This document shows positions 12,801-23,725 of a stretch of 64,000 nucleotides of DNA, piece after piece. The notes under the pieces are model-generated. The model searched no databases and was not told the DNA's origin. It saw only the letters and a list, made by a program, of their open reading frames with translations. The DNA is from Phalacrocorax aristotelis (taxonomy: Eukaryota > Chordata > Aves > Suliformes > Phalacrocoracidae): the NCBI RefSeq assembly GCF_949628215.1, contig NC_134277.1, positions 55,066,918 to 55,130,917 of the forward strand, read 5' to 3'. Every line of letters begins with the position of its first letter. The first letter of the stretch is position 1. Position numbers and translations under genes: made by a program.

Positions 12801-15160
12801 GATTTTACTCGTGCACATCGCCAGGTGCTACCGACAGTATGGGAGCCCCCTCATCACTGCTGCGGACAGATGAGGCTGTGTGTGCTTTGGTGTTACACAC
12901 ACAAACTGCTTGTTTAGTACAAAGTGGATATATTTTCTCCGAGGCAAATAAAACCATTTCAACTTCTGCCTATGACTTCACTGGAGATTTGAAGAATCAA
13001 GCAAACTCATTAAGGCAATTAAATGATCTTTAAAAAGTGAATCAGCTCAGCTCTGGTTTCCTGGATTTTAAGAGAGGGAGGCAACAACAGAATTCTCTAA
13101 TCTAATCATGACTTGAAAGTAAATAAAATGAGAGAAACTGAAATAGTTGCTGACTCTCTCAAGAAGAAACATAGGAACAGTAGCAGATAAGTACTCTGTC
13201 ACTTCAGGGACAGAGGGATTATGTTTCTCTGCTTTTACATAATTGTCTCTACCTGGACAGATTTCCAATTGTGTCGTCCACACCAAGAGGGGCATTACTA
13301 GATTAATTACTGTAGTCTACAAGGTAGTCAGTGATGGTAGTATCTAAACATATCCAACATGGAGTATGACGTTTAAATCAGGGAGGGAAGAACCTGTAAG
13401 ACTTTGAGGGCTGCAAGTCTCTTCAGATATTTTTAAAAGTACAATGGAGTACTAGCTTTTATACCATCTTTCCCCCAAATATCATACCCTCACATTCTTA
13501 ATAAACAGTCCTTTAAATGTACAGAAGTAACCAGGGACTAACTTGTTGCAACTGTTTTTATCTAGGAAAACCAAAAAGCTTTAGCAAGGTTCCTGAAGTC
13601 TGTGGTATCAAGGCACTTCAGAATGAAGGTGCTCTGGCATTTTCAGTTGTATTTTAAAAATTCAACCTACAATATCTAATAGCTCTTCTCATTTCCTAAT
13701 TTTCCCAAAAGATTATTTATATTTTTATAATGCAAAAAAACACCCTCAGTAAAATAACAGTTTTGCAAAACCAAGGCAATTTTAATCTAAAATAAGTTTT
13801 TGAATAACAAGTTTGACTTTCCTTATTTTTGTGTCTTCCTTTTACGAGTTCAGAAAAACTCCAGCAAAACATAAAATTTTCATTCCAGTCAAAAAACACT
13901 TGCTTATGAAAAGACATTTTCAAAGAAGAGATTTCTGTGACCCCTCACACTGATACTACCTCACTGCATTGCACACAGATCTGTGCCTTTTATTTTCAAC
14001 CCAGAAGAGGTTGGGGTGCTGATAACAGCGGTCAGACCCACTGATGAAGGAAGCAGCTTGCGTAACGCTAACAGGATCTAGGACTAGCAAAGTGCTCATT
14101 TTTTGAGGATGACTGTGCTTTTTTGGTAGCAATTGATACAACCTTTACAGGTAAAGTAAAACACACTGACAAAAGCCCAATTCTGTTAGCATAAAACACC
14201 ATTGGCTACCCCTTGCATAGCTACATATGCCATAAATCACTCCTTGCCCTGCCTATCCATGGGAGTTACACCTCTGCTAATAAAAATATGTGATATTGAC
14301 TGACACTGCCCAAGTCATTGACATTCACTGACATTATCAGCCAATTTTGCTTACTGAGAGATAACTAGCTGGAGGCCGCGGCACTTGGGAAGGCACAGAC
14401 AATGAGGACTATGCATTACCTGTCTGCCTGCAAATGGCCATCCCTGAAGTAGGTGAGGATGAAAATACATACTTCAGAGTTCGCATCCTGTGGAGAGGTA
14501 GGAGCTGCAGTCAATTCAAGCTGCTATACATTTCTGAAGACAAGGGAAGAAATGTAAGACCAATTGCCAGCTGAGGTGATCTAGCTACAAATGTCACACA
14601 CCTGCTTGCTCTCAGGGATCCCTCTGGAGGAAAACTGCAAGTCAGGCTGCAGTCTGGGCTCACTGGCCTTGCTAACTAAGCAACACATGTGAACATGAAT
14701 GCAACAGTGCTCTAGGAATCCCTTCAGGGTTCAACACAGCCATAAGTTAGAAACATCATTTGCTTTAATAAAAATAATTTTAAGAGTGCAACTGTGCAGC
14801 CAGGGGTGGGTAATGTTGGTGTGAAACACACGGTATAAGAGACAGAAAATCCCCCCAAAGACTTCACTCACACTAGCCAATGCCTTGTGTGCTGTGCTTT
14901 TCTTTTCATAGAATTTTTCTTCCTAGTCTTCACAACAGTTTTTTATGGTTTCCCAAGAAAGAAGGGGGCCCAAGTCAATGCTCTGAATCATGAAACCCAG
15001 TTTCAGGACTTTTATAAATGGGTAGCAGTGATACTAACAGAGTTGCATCCGTTTTTACCACCTCTGAATCTGAGAAGCAATCTTAAGTTCAAAAGCCATT
15101 TCCCCATTCTTCATATAGTTATAAAGACATTTATATTCTGGAACCAGTTTCCTTTCCTTT
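9840..15160. other. non-coding stretch
   Basis: AT-rich unique sequence apart from the candidate micro-exon at 11,158-11,199. A few words resemble the CR1 phrase TAGTCCAACCT near 10,820, but the surrounding sequence does not follow CR1. Confidence 0.45.
11158..11199 (-). other. candidate 42-base micro-exon, minus strand
   Basis: On the minus strand a good acceptor (CTTCTTTTGTATTTCAG, ending at 11,200) and a donor GTAAGA (GT at 11,157-11,156) bracket 42 bases. The open frame reads LALPVLIAIRKNKG, a hydrophobic stretch followed by a basic stop-transfer-like RKNK. This recalls the end of a single transmembrane helix, but 42 bases is too little to identify a family and the signal could be chance. 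The two flanking dinucleotides and the pyrimidine tract are the only support. Confidence 0.15.
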
Positions 15161-15310
15161 TTGCACAGCCATTAATACATTTTTTTATTTTTTGTTTCAT
15201 AGCTGCCAAGTCTTGTACAGCTCCATGTGTGAATTTATGCAAATTTCAGAATGCGCTAATTCACATATTTGCAAATTGGGAAGTGATTGGCAAAGATGTA
15301 AATGAGCTGA
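15161..15310. promoter_or_regulatory. candidate POU/homeobox-motif cluster
   Basis: This region holds an octamer ATGCAAAT (15,238-15,245), a perfect palindrome ATTTGCAAAT (15,268-15,277) and a GCTAATTC core at about 15,256, all within 40 bases. Such spacing is typical of deeply conserved vertebrate developmental enhancers. A 142-codon open frame (14,887-15,315, plus) overlaps it but looks incidental. Conservation cannot be judged from one genome. Confidence 0.3.
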
Positions 15311-15319
15311 TTTAGTCAT

Positions 15320-17280
15320 TTTCCTCTTCCCTTAAACTTCAGTTTCAGATCAGTACACCCTTCCCCAAGTTATGGCAATAAGGGGAAGTTAATGCAACTG
15401 CCCCAAACCTGGCAGGTCTAGCAGGGGTTTGGGCTAGTGTACCCTTACGCCTGGCTGAGTATGGGAAGGATGTTAGAAAACGGCATAGGCTGCTAATGCA
15501 CTGAGGAGATCTCCAGATGTGGTAGGAAGGCATCAGGGGAGTATCCAGCACAGCTGCAGAAGTATCAGGAGTAAATGGGTGCGGATGTGGTCATGTTTAT
15601 CATGGTCAGGCCAGCGTGGGAGCTGAGATACCTGACTGGGTAAAGCAACACTGGCTGTCAGGGGAGATAAAGAGCTGGTTTCACTGCAGGGGACAGCAGT
15701 TTCGAGCATAACCTAGTGTCCCTGGATGAGGAAGCGATGGTTTGACAGAAGAAGGTTGTGGGATCAGGAGGTATGGTAAATAAAATAATCTCTTGACTCT
15801 TCTGGTAGAGCCTAAGACTTTGCTATTAAATGGGCAGGATGTGGAGCTGGAATGGAGATATCCCAGCTCTGAGGTTCCCACTGGTTGGGGTTGCTCTTCC
15901 CCCCCAGGCTATGCAGCCCCATGGGCATCCATTATAAGAACTCCTGGCAGCAGCTCCTGCTGTACCTGCAAACTGCTTTTCGCAGTGAGGATATGACAGC
16001 TGCTGCACAGGGGCAAGCCATGCCAGATGCAGGGTGGTAGGCAGCCCTCTTGCTTTTTTATGTCTCACCAAGAGCAGCTTGCTGCTTTTCCATAAAGGGC
16101 AATGGCTCACAGACAAAATAAATATTACTCTCCAGTTTTCCCATTGCTCACAGTCCAGCAAGGCTGGGTACAGGGTATGTCCTGCTGAGCTACGTTACAC
16201 CAGCACTTCCAAGGTTTAAGGCAACCTCTGATCTTCTCCCTTTACTTACCTGAAACAGAGCCTGTTAGAAGCTATTTGCTGTATCATACTTTATGAAATG
16301 AGGAGTTCCCAATACCTGCTTATTCCAGCCAGCACCAGTTGTGCTGCCTCTCCTCAAAAGCAAGATATTCGTAGTAAGCTGTATCACTTCTAAAACTGAC
16401 AGATACCCTGTAAAGTGCCTGTAGTTTGGGGTGACGAAATTAGCAGAGTAGCCTCAAAAGGTTAAACAAAACAGTGTTGCAAAACTCAGGCAAACCAAAA
16501 GAAGAAAAAAAAAAAGGGCCAGAGAAAACATACAATTCATCTTCAAGTTATCTAGGGCAGCTTGCCTTAGAATTAGCTTAATTAGCTTCATTACCTTGTT
16601 TCATATGGAAATATTGTAGGAACAGTATTCTTTCTGTGGCACTCAGGTAGTTAAATCCACACAATTTGCTTTTTGAAGCTTGGATTCTGCTGACTTTATT
16701 TCAAGCAATCAAAAGTATCTAATTTGCATTCACATTCACATTAGTGGTCCATATGTTAGCCCTGTTTAAAAGCTATATGCTGCATTCATTATGAAATACT
16801 TGGCTTCCTAGCTTTATCCTTTTACTTTGAAATTATTGTGATAATATTGCAACTCTTCTATTTAGGCTATTCTCAAATACAAGGGGTTTTGTGTGATTTG
16901 ATTCTTTTTCAAAGTCTTCCAAGGGTAGGGCTTTTTAATTTTTGTTTACAGTGTTATGGGAACTTGCAAATTGGCGAAATAACTCACTACAGTCATTTAA
17001 TATGACAGTGTATTATTCCTCATACCTAAAGCTTCATTAAAATATCAGGATTTCAATCTGCCTCTGCATAAGATTTCAGACCACACACAGCGTCATGAAG
17101 TACATGCCCTTCAGAGTTCGTCATGCTACTCAGTGAACTGAGTCAGCCTCTTAAAATGATTACATTTCGCTATGTTACATTATTGTTCTTCAAGTTTCTT
17201 TTTCATTGTGGTGCAGAGTAAGACATTTCTTTCTTACAGAGTTCATAATCCAAATGAAACAATAAATAAATTGACAGAAT
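15320..17280. other. non-coding stretch
   Basis: 15.3-16.2 kb is somewhat richer in G+C and carries overlapping chance frames on both strands. 16.5-17.06 kb is AT-rich, complex, non-repetitive sequence with several TAAT and TTTGCAT-like words, the look of non-coding conserved DNA, but nothing specific can be assigned. Confidence 0.4.
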
Positions 17281-17281
17281 T

Positions 17282-17408
17282 AAAAAAACTGAGTCACTGT
17301 CAGATGAAATGTCCTGTCCGTGGTCACAAAAAAGGACTGTGACAGAGCCAAGAATTAAATCAGGGTCTTCCAGGATGCCCTCCTCCGTCTGGGATAGAAG
17401 ACCACCTA
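17282..17408 (+). mobile_element. MIR-like SINE fragment
   Basis: The stretch follows the 3' half of the MIR consensus in order: AAACTGAGTCAC, a GTGGTCACA box, GTGACAGAGCCAAGAATTAAAT corresponding to the GGCAGAGCCAGGATTCGAAC region, then CAGGGTCT, CTCCGTCTG and a decayed end. It is old and gapped. MIR and related CORE-SINEs are known as ancient amniote relics, and low copy number in birds fits. Identification is from remembered consensus, without alignment. Confidence 0.5.
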
Positions 17409-18046
17409 TCATATACTACTACCTACTTCATCAGGTCATTACTTTTCAGTGCTTGCTGTAATGCATGCATTAAAGCCATCACCAAAGTATTACTTCCAGA
17501 TTTTAATGTATATCATGGTTGGTTATTCACTGGCTTGTATATCTAACGCTCATAGTTTGGGAAAAGAAGCATATTTCTTCCCATAGAAAACACCGATAAG
17601 TCATTCTCCCTCAGAGACTGATTCTCATACCCCTGAAAACTTGAAAGAAAAACTCCTTTCTCACCTGCATGTTCACTGCAACTTCTGACATTTGGAAAAT
17701 CCTTTCCCACTTCAGTCTTTGGAAGCTGCCTGGACATCCTAGAAGGTGAAGAATAATGAGCTGTCTACTATGGAATGGACATCCATGACTCCATTAATGA
17801 ATTTACATGGTACCTCTGAGAATGAATTGTTGTTAATGGTCAATAAGTTCATTTACAATTAACTCTTGAGTACATGAGGTACATCTTTTGTAACCAGGGT
17901 TGTGTACGGAAGGAGCTTGAACAGAAGTCATTTGGTTATGATGGCACCCAGAGCATGAAATAAGAAATTCAAAGAATAAGCTCCAAATACCATTTGGCTG
18001 TTAAGAAATTTAAGAAGAGACCCTGAGTATCCTATTCTGATCACAT

Positions 18047-18113
18047 ATAGAATAGAATAGAATAGAATAGAATAGAATAGAATAGAATAGAATAGAATAG
18101 AATATGAAACCTA
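18047..18113 (+). repeat. (AATAG)n microsatellite, about 13 units
   Basis: Pure pentanucleotide array of about 13 AATAG/ATAGA units with no interruption. Uninterrupted arrays of this length are usually length-polymorphic. Pentamers of this kind are common in bird genomes and may have grown from a CR1 tail (ATAGAATC words), but no CR1 body is visible beside it. Confidence 0.95.
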
Positions 18114-21100
18114 TGGTACATTCAGGAATACAAAATCACTACAGAGCATTTCTGATCATTGTGGGCACATCTCTGACACATAACTATTTGAACTAAATAG
18201 GAAATACTACTTTTTATTGGTGGACTACTACTCTGCATTTTTTTTTAAATGGAGCTCTTTACAACACCTGAGCAGTATAGCAACACACGGTGAATTGCAG
18301 CTTGCTTTCTAGAGGATTCTGGGTGAGGTAATAACAAATAATGATCCACAACTCACAAGTGAGTTTTTCAACAATTCTTTCTGTTGTATTAGTTTAAGCA
18401 CATCATGCCAAGCTTTACCTATAGCCTAGAAAGAGAGGAAAAACTCAATGAGCATAATAAATAGATTGACTTTTTCTTAAGCCCAGGAGAATTCAGATCA
18501 GCACTTAGTATTGCTAGACATTATGTTGAACCTATCCCCCCAATGCTCAACAATTTAGACAGTATAGGCAGAAAGCCAAAACTTTAGTGTTTAAATCAAA
18601 CGAGCTTCTTGAGTCAAAGACTATTAGCCCTGAAATAGTTGCAAAAGAGCAATATGCCAGGAAATGCAAACACAACCATACAGTGATGTGTCAAAAAGTT
18701 ACCCTATCTGCAGTTCATTTCTGCCTATATAACCTCCTGGCGTTACAGCTATGCTATCCATACTGCGTGTGATCGCTCTTGAGAGTCAGTCCCTTCAGAG
18801 GAACAAGAGATGTTTCAATAACATGAATGAAAAGGCACAGATACACCGTGTCCAAGATGCTTCCGAATGTGCTCACTCACAGGCAGAAATACAGCTCTGA
18901 ACATCTTGAAGTAATTTACCCATAAAAGAGTGAGGCCACATCCTCAGTTGTGGTGAGTCACAGAGAGCAATGACTGTAGCTGCTATAGGTCCCCTGAAGA
19001 GAGCAGAGACACACTGACTCAGTCCAGCTGCGGTTCTGGGTCAATTGGTCTGGTTTTCTGGACAGGTGTTAAGTGAAACCTGGTAACAAAATCAATAGGG
19101 CTGAATATTTGATATAGTTGGGGTCATGCTTTTCTCTTAGCATGTTCCTGCAAATCCCATATGAAATAAAAAATGAAACCTTAATGTCTGGGGGGAAAAA
19201 AAAAACGAGAAAGCCAAAAGCTTCTTCTCTCCACCCTACACACTCATTGGCTCTATGCAGTTGTCTTAGCCAGAGGCAATGTCAATGTACAGGGAAAAGA
19301 AATTAATATTTAGGTTAGGGGAGCCACTCACACTAAGAAAAAAACTTTTCAGAGATAGGTAATGGTAATGGTAATGGGAGAAAAAGAAAAGGTAATTGTA
19401 TGCAAATCAGCATGTAAATTAATCTTCACTAACAATGAAGCCATGCCTGGATCCAAACTTCCAGTGTTTCATTTGTGTGGCAACTGGAATACTCCAGCTA
19501 CAGATATCAAACCAGCTCAGGTCATAAAAACACCTAGCAGTAACTTTCAACAAAATCCATATTTAGCCTTCCATGTGCCTTGAAAAAATTCGTGCAACCA
19601 TTTAATTCTCTGTGCGCCCGTGAGTACATACTGCTTTACTCACTTGAAGTGCAAATACTAATGATTTTTTTTCCCTCTCTGTGGTACTTCCAGTTTAGAA
19701 GAAATCAAAAAGAACAGGTTACTGGCTAAAATGCTGTTAGCATGAAAGTAAAGTGAACGCTCTAGGTTCAGACTCTCTGAAATAAATTCCCACCTGGGTG
19801 TTTAAATTTTTCTTGCCATTTTAAGCCACTAAATTGGGATCACAGTTGTTAGGACTTGACTGTATGTTGGAAAGCGCTTTGGATAGCACAGTTTTCCGTG
19901 GCTGACTGCGTATCCTCATGACCTCAGCAAATCTAATTTTTTACCATGTAACTTCAATATCATGTACGCTATCCTCTGCTGCCTTTCATCAGAATGACAC
20001 AGATATCTTGGGAAAAATGTAAAGGGTACCCATAAAGTGGGAACCTCTCCATTCACAGTGCTTAAGTTAGGATTTTGCTACTTTCTCCCATACTCCCCTC
20101 AACAAATTTCAGTAGATAGCAGCATGTCCCCCATTATGTTCTCTTATCTTATGAATCAGGCTGCATGGTTCTCTGCTGCTCAATGAACACATCAGACAAA
20201 TCACTTTGTTGTTGCCAGTTGGCAGGTAATAAATACACAGGTTAGGAGTGTTAATTATTTAAAAAGTCCAGTCCTGCTCCTGTTGCTAGTAACCTCTTCC
20301 AAATGAAACAGAGCTAAAACTGACTGTGAAAAGCTAGATTGTATGGCAGCTCCTACTATTTTCTACTAGAAATTTCCTGTAGGTTCATACTGCACCAGAG
20401 TCTCAAATGTTCTCCTCCCTGTTTCTTTTCTAACTATTGTGGAGAGTGTGTAGCATGCTACCATTCTCATTGAAAAGTGTGTAGCCATAAAGTCATAAAC
20501 AAACCTGGCCCATAGATAAATGCTGACTGGAGGGTATGGGAGAGCTAGTTCCATGTTTTAATGGTTCCGTCCACCATAAAGCAATGAGACTTTAAAGAAA
20601 AAAAAAACCCAGAGTAATAGCATATATATTTATGTATCACCACATGATGTCAGAATTTATCTGCAGCACCTCTTTGATTCAGGACTAAACCACGCTCCAG
20701 CAGGGGAGTCAGCAGCATCAGAGTGTAAGAAGCTCATACAGAAACCAGACTGAGAGTCCCATAAACTCCGAGGACTGAAGATCCAGTTTAACTCCTTCAT
20801 ATAAGCACAGAGCAGACCAAGAATGGGAAGGTAGTTAAAGCTGGTTTCCAGGAATGGCTAAGTGCTATGGCATGTACACCCATTTTCCACCAGAAGTGTG
20901 CATCTTGTACATGCTTTATTTTAAGTAGGGTTCATTTTTCCTCATTACCTGGGATGATTCTTGTGCTTCTATTGACAACTTCTGAGTCAGTTTAAGCCAC
21001 CAAGTCAAACCATCATTGTTACAAAGCTACACTGGGGAACCAGTGATCCTGTCAGACACTATCACAGGAATTAGGAGGAGAGCAAACTTATCTACTAGTG

Positions 21101-21427
21101 ACCAGCTAGCTCAAATGAAGCCAGGCAACTTAAAACAGCCTTCAATGTGCACCAACTCTAGGACTAAGGAAGTTCAAATGCAGCTTAAAGTCAGCTTCAC
21201 ATACTCATCTTTCTTGAACATGAACTGTTTTAGACAAAGTGCAATCTGATTTCTGATGCCAACAGGGGACTAATGTCAAAGTCAATGTCAGAGTAGATTC
21301 TTCACAGTATTGGGTGTACTGGGTTAATAGACTAACTCTGATTTTCTGCCTAGCCTGCAGCTGTGGTAAACTCTGTCAACTGGAGAATGTCCATTAAGAA
21401 CCATCCACTAACTGCAAGGTGCCCTAG
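18114..21427. other. non-coding stretch
   Basis: AT-rich unique sequence. A small GGTAAT triplication lies at 19,358-19,377. No exon, RNA gene or transposon is recognised up to the retroviral boundary at 21,428. Confidence 0.5.
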
Positions 21428-21513
21428 TGTTATGGCTTAACTCCAGCTGGCAACTGAGCACCACACAGCCACTCTCTCACTCCACCCCCCAGCAGGATGG
21501 GGGGAAGGCAATT
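21428..21513 (-). mobile_element. 3' LTR remnant, last 86 bp only
   Basis: This segment matches the terminal part of the 5' LTR (23,726 onward) starting exactly at TGTT, with six differences in the first 56 aligned bases and a few small gaps later. Similarity stops at about 21,513, where protease sequence begins. The missing remainder of this LTR means the deletion removed everything from mid-protease to within the LTR. Confidence 0.8.
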
Positions 21514-21720
21514 AGGCTTACCTCAGCCTCCAGCACAGGCAGTTCTCAGGATACTCCCATCACTCCAGAAATACATCTGGATTCTTCCCCTTTGTAATCT
21601 GATGGTATTAGAGTATGCTGTGCACCAGTGTCCACTAGAGCTTTATACTCCTTTGGGGCTGATGAGACAGGCCGCTGAATCCACACAGTCCAGTCAACCC
21701 GGTTGTCCCTTTTCTCTGCC
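21514..21720 (-). pseudogene. retroviral aspartic protease fragment (pro)
   Basis: The minus-strand frame contains the retroviral protease active-site motif DTGAQ, with the catalytic Asp codon at 21,632-21,630, preceded by a short hydrophobic strand (ALV) and followed by a TLIPS strand, as expected for a pepsin-like retropepsin half-site. The frame is interrupted by a TGA about 35 codons after the motif and is then cut by the deletion, so the C-terminal half with the flap and second conserved Gly-Arg helix is missing. The catalytic Asp codon is in the same frame as the gag-like region upstream, as in viruses whose protease is fused to gag, although compensating indels could also give this. 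It is inactive. Confidence 0.8.
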
Positions 21721-23087
21721 TGACTGAAGGCGGGGCCCCTCTAGTTCTAGTTGGAGTCTTCATGACTTGGTTTTTGTAACTGCAGGGCAGAAGTCCCTTC
21801 ATCAGTGTCAAAGGATGATCAGCCCTTCTCCTCTGCCCAGCAGACCCCAGAGCAGTAATTTTCCTGGATGCATGTTTTTTGCAGTTGTTTTTTCTTGCAA
21901 TTTTTGTACCTGAGCTTCTAGTCTCTGGTAGGTTCACCATCCCACTTCCTCATGTCCTCCCCCTGGTCACATAAGAAGAAACACAGGCTTGCACCTGGTG
22001 TGTGCCACCAGTACCCTTTCACTTCTACAGAAAAAAGCTGACTCTTAATAGCTGAGGCCTTGGTTGGAGTGCATGAAGAAGATCTGTCCTTCTCAGCTTG
22101 CTCAGACATATTTTGGTTCAGTCTGTCCACAGCTGAGACACAGGCCCACATAGAGGAAGTGAGATTATCTTTGTATTCTCAGAGTTGTCTGGCCAGTTCA
22201 CCTACAGTTGGTGCCTCTGTGTCTGTCCAGCTCATAATTGCCAGGGTGCGGGCGTATGACATTGGTGCATTTTGTACAAACTTTTGCTACATGGACTGCA
22301 TGCACTGGATTTCGTTTGGGCCTTTGGAAGCCTGCTTGTCATCCAAGCTGTTATAGATCACCTCCAACACAGCTAATTGCCTCAGATACCGGATGCCTCC
22401 CTCAGTGTTGGTCCGTTTGCTTTGGGAATTTGCAAATTCTTCCTTGAAGGAATACCTGCCCTTCACACTTGACAGGAGTTGCCACCAGAGAATGAAGACT
22501 CCTGCCCTTTTTCTAGTCCATTTATCAACGGCTTTATCCTTAGCAAGGGATCCTAGGTGCTGGTCTTCCTTACCCTCTAATTCCTGACTACTGGCCCCAG
22601 TATCCCAGAATCAGAGTAACCAGCTGAGAATTAGCTCACCTGGTTGACAGCTAAAATCTTTCTGCATATCTCGCAGCTCACTTAGGGATCGGGTGGTTTC
22701 TGTCTCATTTATGATTTCAGTTTCTTCCTCTTCCTGTTCTTGTGACTGCTCTGCTGCAGAAGAGGCTGCCTCTTCTGATTCTTCCTCCTGCTCCCTCTTA
22801 GGAGAAGCTTCTTCATCCCTTACTAAACAAGCTGACTCCTACTTCAGTTGTTTCGTTTCAGCTATAGGAGTGACTGATATAGTGTCTGATGTAGCCATAG
22901 GGTCTACTGGTATGTTTTTCTTCTCTTCTTCTTGAGGGTGTTGCAAAATATTGAGCAGTGTTTGGTAGATGCTGGTCAGGGCCCAACACGGTGTGGTAAG
23001 TTGTGCCTCTTTGGGATAGGCATGGCATTTTTTTTTCAAGCATTCTATCACTTCATCAGGATCCTGCAGTTGTTTGGGAGTGAAGTT
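21721..23087 (-). pseudogene. gag-like polyprotein region, stop-ridden
   Basis: The same minus-strand frame as the upstream membrane reading frame continues from 23,087 to the protease. It is broken by in-frame stops at about 23,088, 22,836, 22,612, 22,293, 22,194 and 21,915, with more in the linker before the protease, but without a net frameshift. The translation has an N-terminal helical part, a strongly acidic Glu/Ser-rich stretch (about 22,700-22,820) and a hydrophilic helical region with paired Trp residues that suits a capsid. I see no CX2CX4HX4C zinc knuckle before the protease, which is unusual for an orthoretroviral nucleocapsid. The assignment to gag rests on its position between the primer site and the protease and on its composition. 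No function remains. Confidence 0.65.
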
Positions 23088-23633
23088 TCAGACCATTGGA
23101 GGTGGGAAGTTCTTGAGATACCTGCCCATATTCTCCCACATGCTGTGCCACCCATGACCATACTCTCGCAGAGCCTGAGTCATATTCCTAAATTGCTTGT
23201 TAATCACAGACAAAACTGAAGCAATATTCCCAAAAAATACCAACAGAAGTACTAGAACTACCCAATGATGTTCAAGATATTGACAAGTTATTGTAACAAG
23301 GGAGAAAACATCACAGAAGAAGGTAGTGAAGGTGTCATTCTCTATTTCCTCCTCAAAAATCCTCTCAAAGGAGGAAGTATCATTGTTAATTGTCTCCATG
23401 AGGTGGTACCCAAAGTACAGTAACAGCTTCAGTACAGAGCCCAAACACCAAATTAAGGTCAAAGTCAGTGTTTTAATAACAAATCTCCCAGGCAAAACAT
23501 CACTAATCACTGCAGAGCACAGCAAATTCCAAAAGCCAACCTCAGTCTTTAACATGTACAGCAAAAAGAAAAGCATGGCCCAGATCAGATAAACTAATAT
23601 TGAGAACAGATAAATCAACATCATGATCTGCAA
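23088..23633 (-). CDS. intact retroviral leader frame, multi-pass membrane protein, 181 codons
   Basis: The first reading frame after the primer binding site is bounded upstream by TAA (23,637-23,639). The most upstream open codon is TTG at 23,633; the first ATG is at 23,624, about 75 bases after the primer site, so translation would begin there. The product has three or four hydrophobic segments (about residues 4-28, 51-75, 104-118 and 123-145), three Asn-X-Thr sites (84, 99, 150) and a short charged tail ending in a Pro-rich motif. It stops at a TGA (23,088-23,090), and the frame then continues into the gag-like region, so it may originally have been the N-terminal part of a longer gag protein. 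Retroviral gag normally begins with a myristoylated matrix domain and not with membrane helices. The frame is open despite decay elsewhere. Whether it is expressed is unknown. Confidence 0.6.
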   Translation of the reverse strand: MQIMMLIYLFSILVYLIWAMLFFLLYMLKTEVGFWNLLCSAVISDVLPGRFVIKTLTLTLIWCLGSVLKLLLYFGYHLMETINNDTSSFERIFEEEIENDTFTTFFCDVFSLVTITCQYLEHHWVVLVLLLVFFGNIASVLSVINKQFRNMTQALREYGHGWHSMWENMGRYLKNFPPPMV

Positions 23634-23699
23634 CTGTTAACAGATATAAATCCCTCCTAATACACTCTGGTCAATCTGTTATTATTTCGCACCCTTTGT

Positions 23700-23717
23700 G
23701 CCCCATGTTGGGTGCCA
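23700..23717 (-). other. retroviral primer binding site, Lys tRNA type
   Basis: The minus strand reads TGGCACCCAACATGGGGC. This matches the 18-base site complementary to tRNA-Lys(1,2), as used by MMTV-like viruses, except for two G-to-A changes, both at CpG positions. It lies eight bases inside the LTR end. It fixes the orientation of the provirus and suggests class II affinity. The mismatches are the signature of methyl-CpG decay. Confidence 0.75.
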
Positions 23718-23725
23718 AAAAGGAC

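Noticed and set aside
14887..15315. 142-codon plus-strand open frame
   Set aside because: Phe-rich translation of AT-rich DNA overlapping the POU/homeobox-motif cluster; no domain.
21635..21940. 101-codon minus-strand frame inside the provirus
   Set aside because: It is in a different frame from the gag and protease motifs, so it is a shadow frame.
22060..22935. Plus-strand open frames across the provirus
   Set aside because: Antisense shadows of the gag-like region; the primer site and protease motif fix the element on the minus strand.
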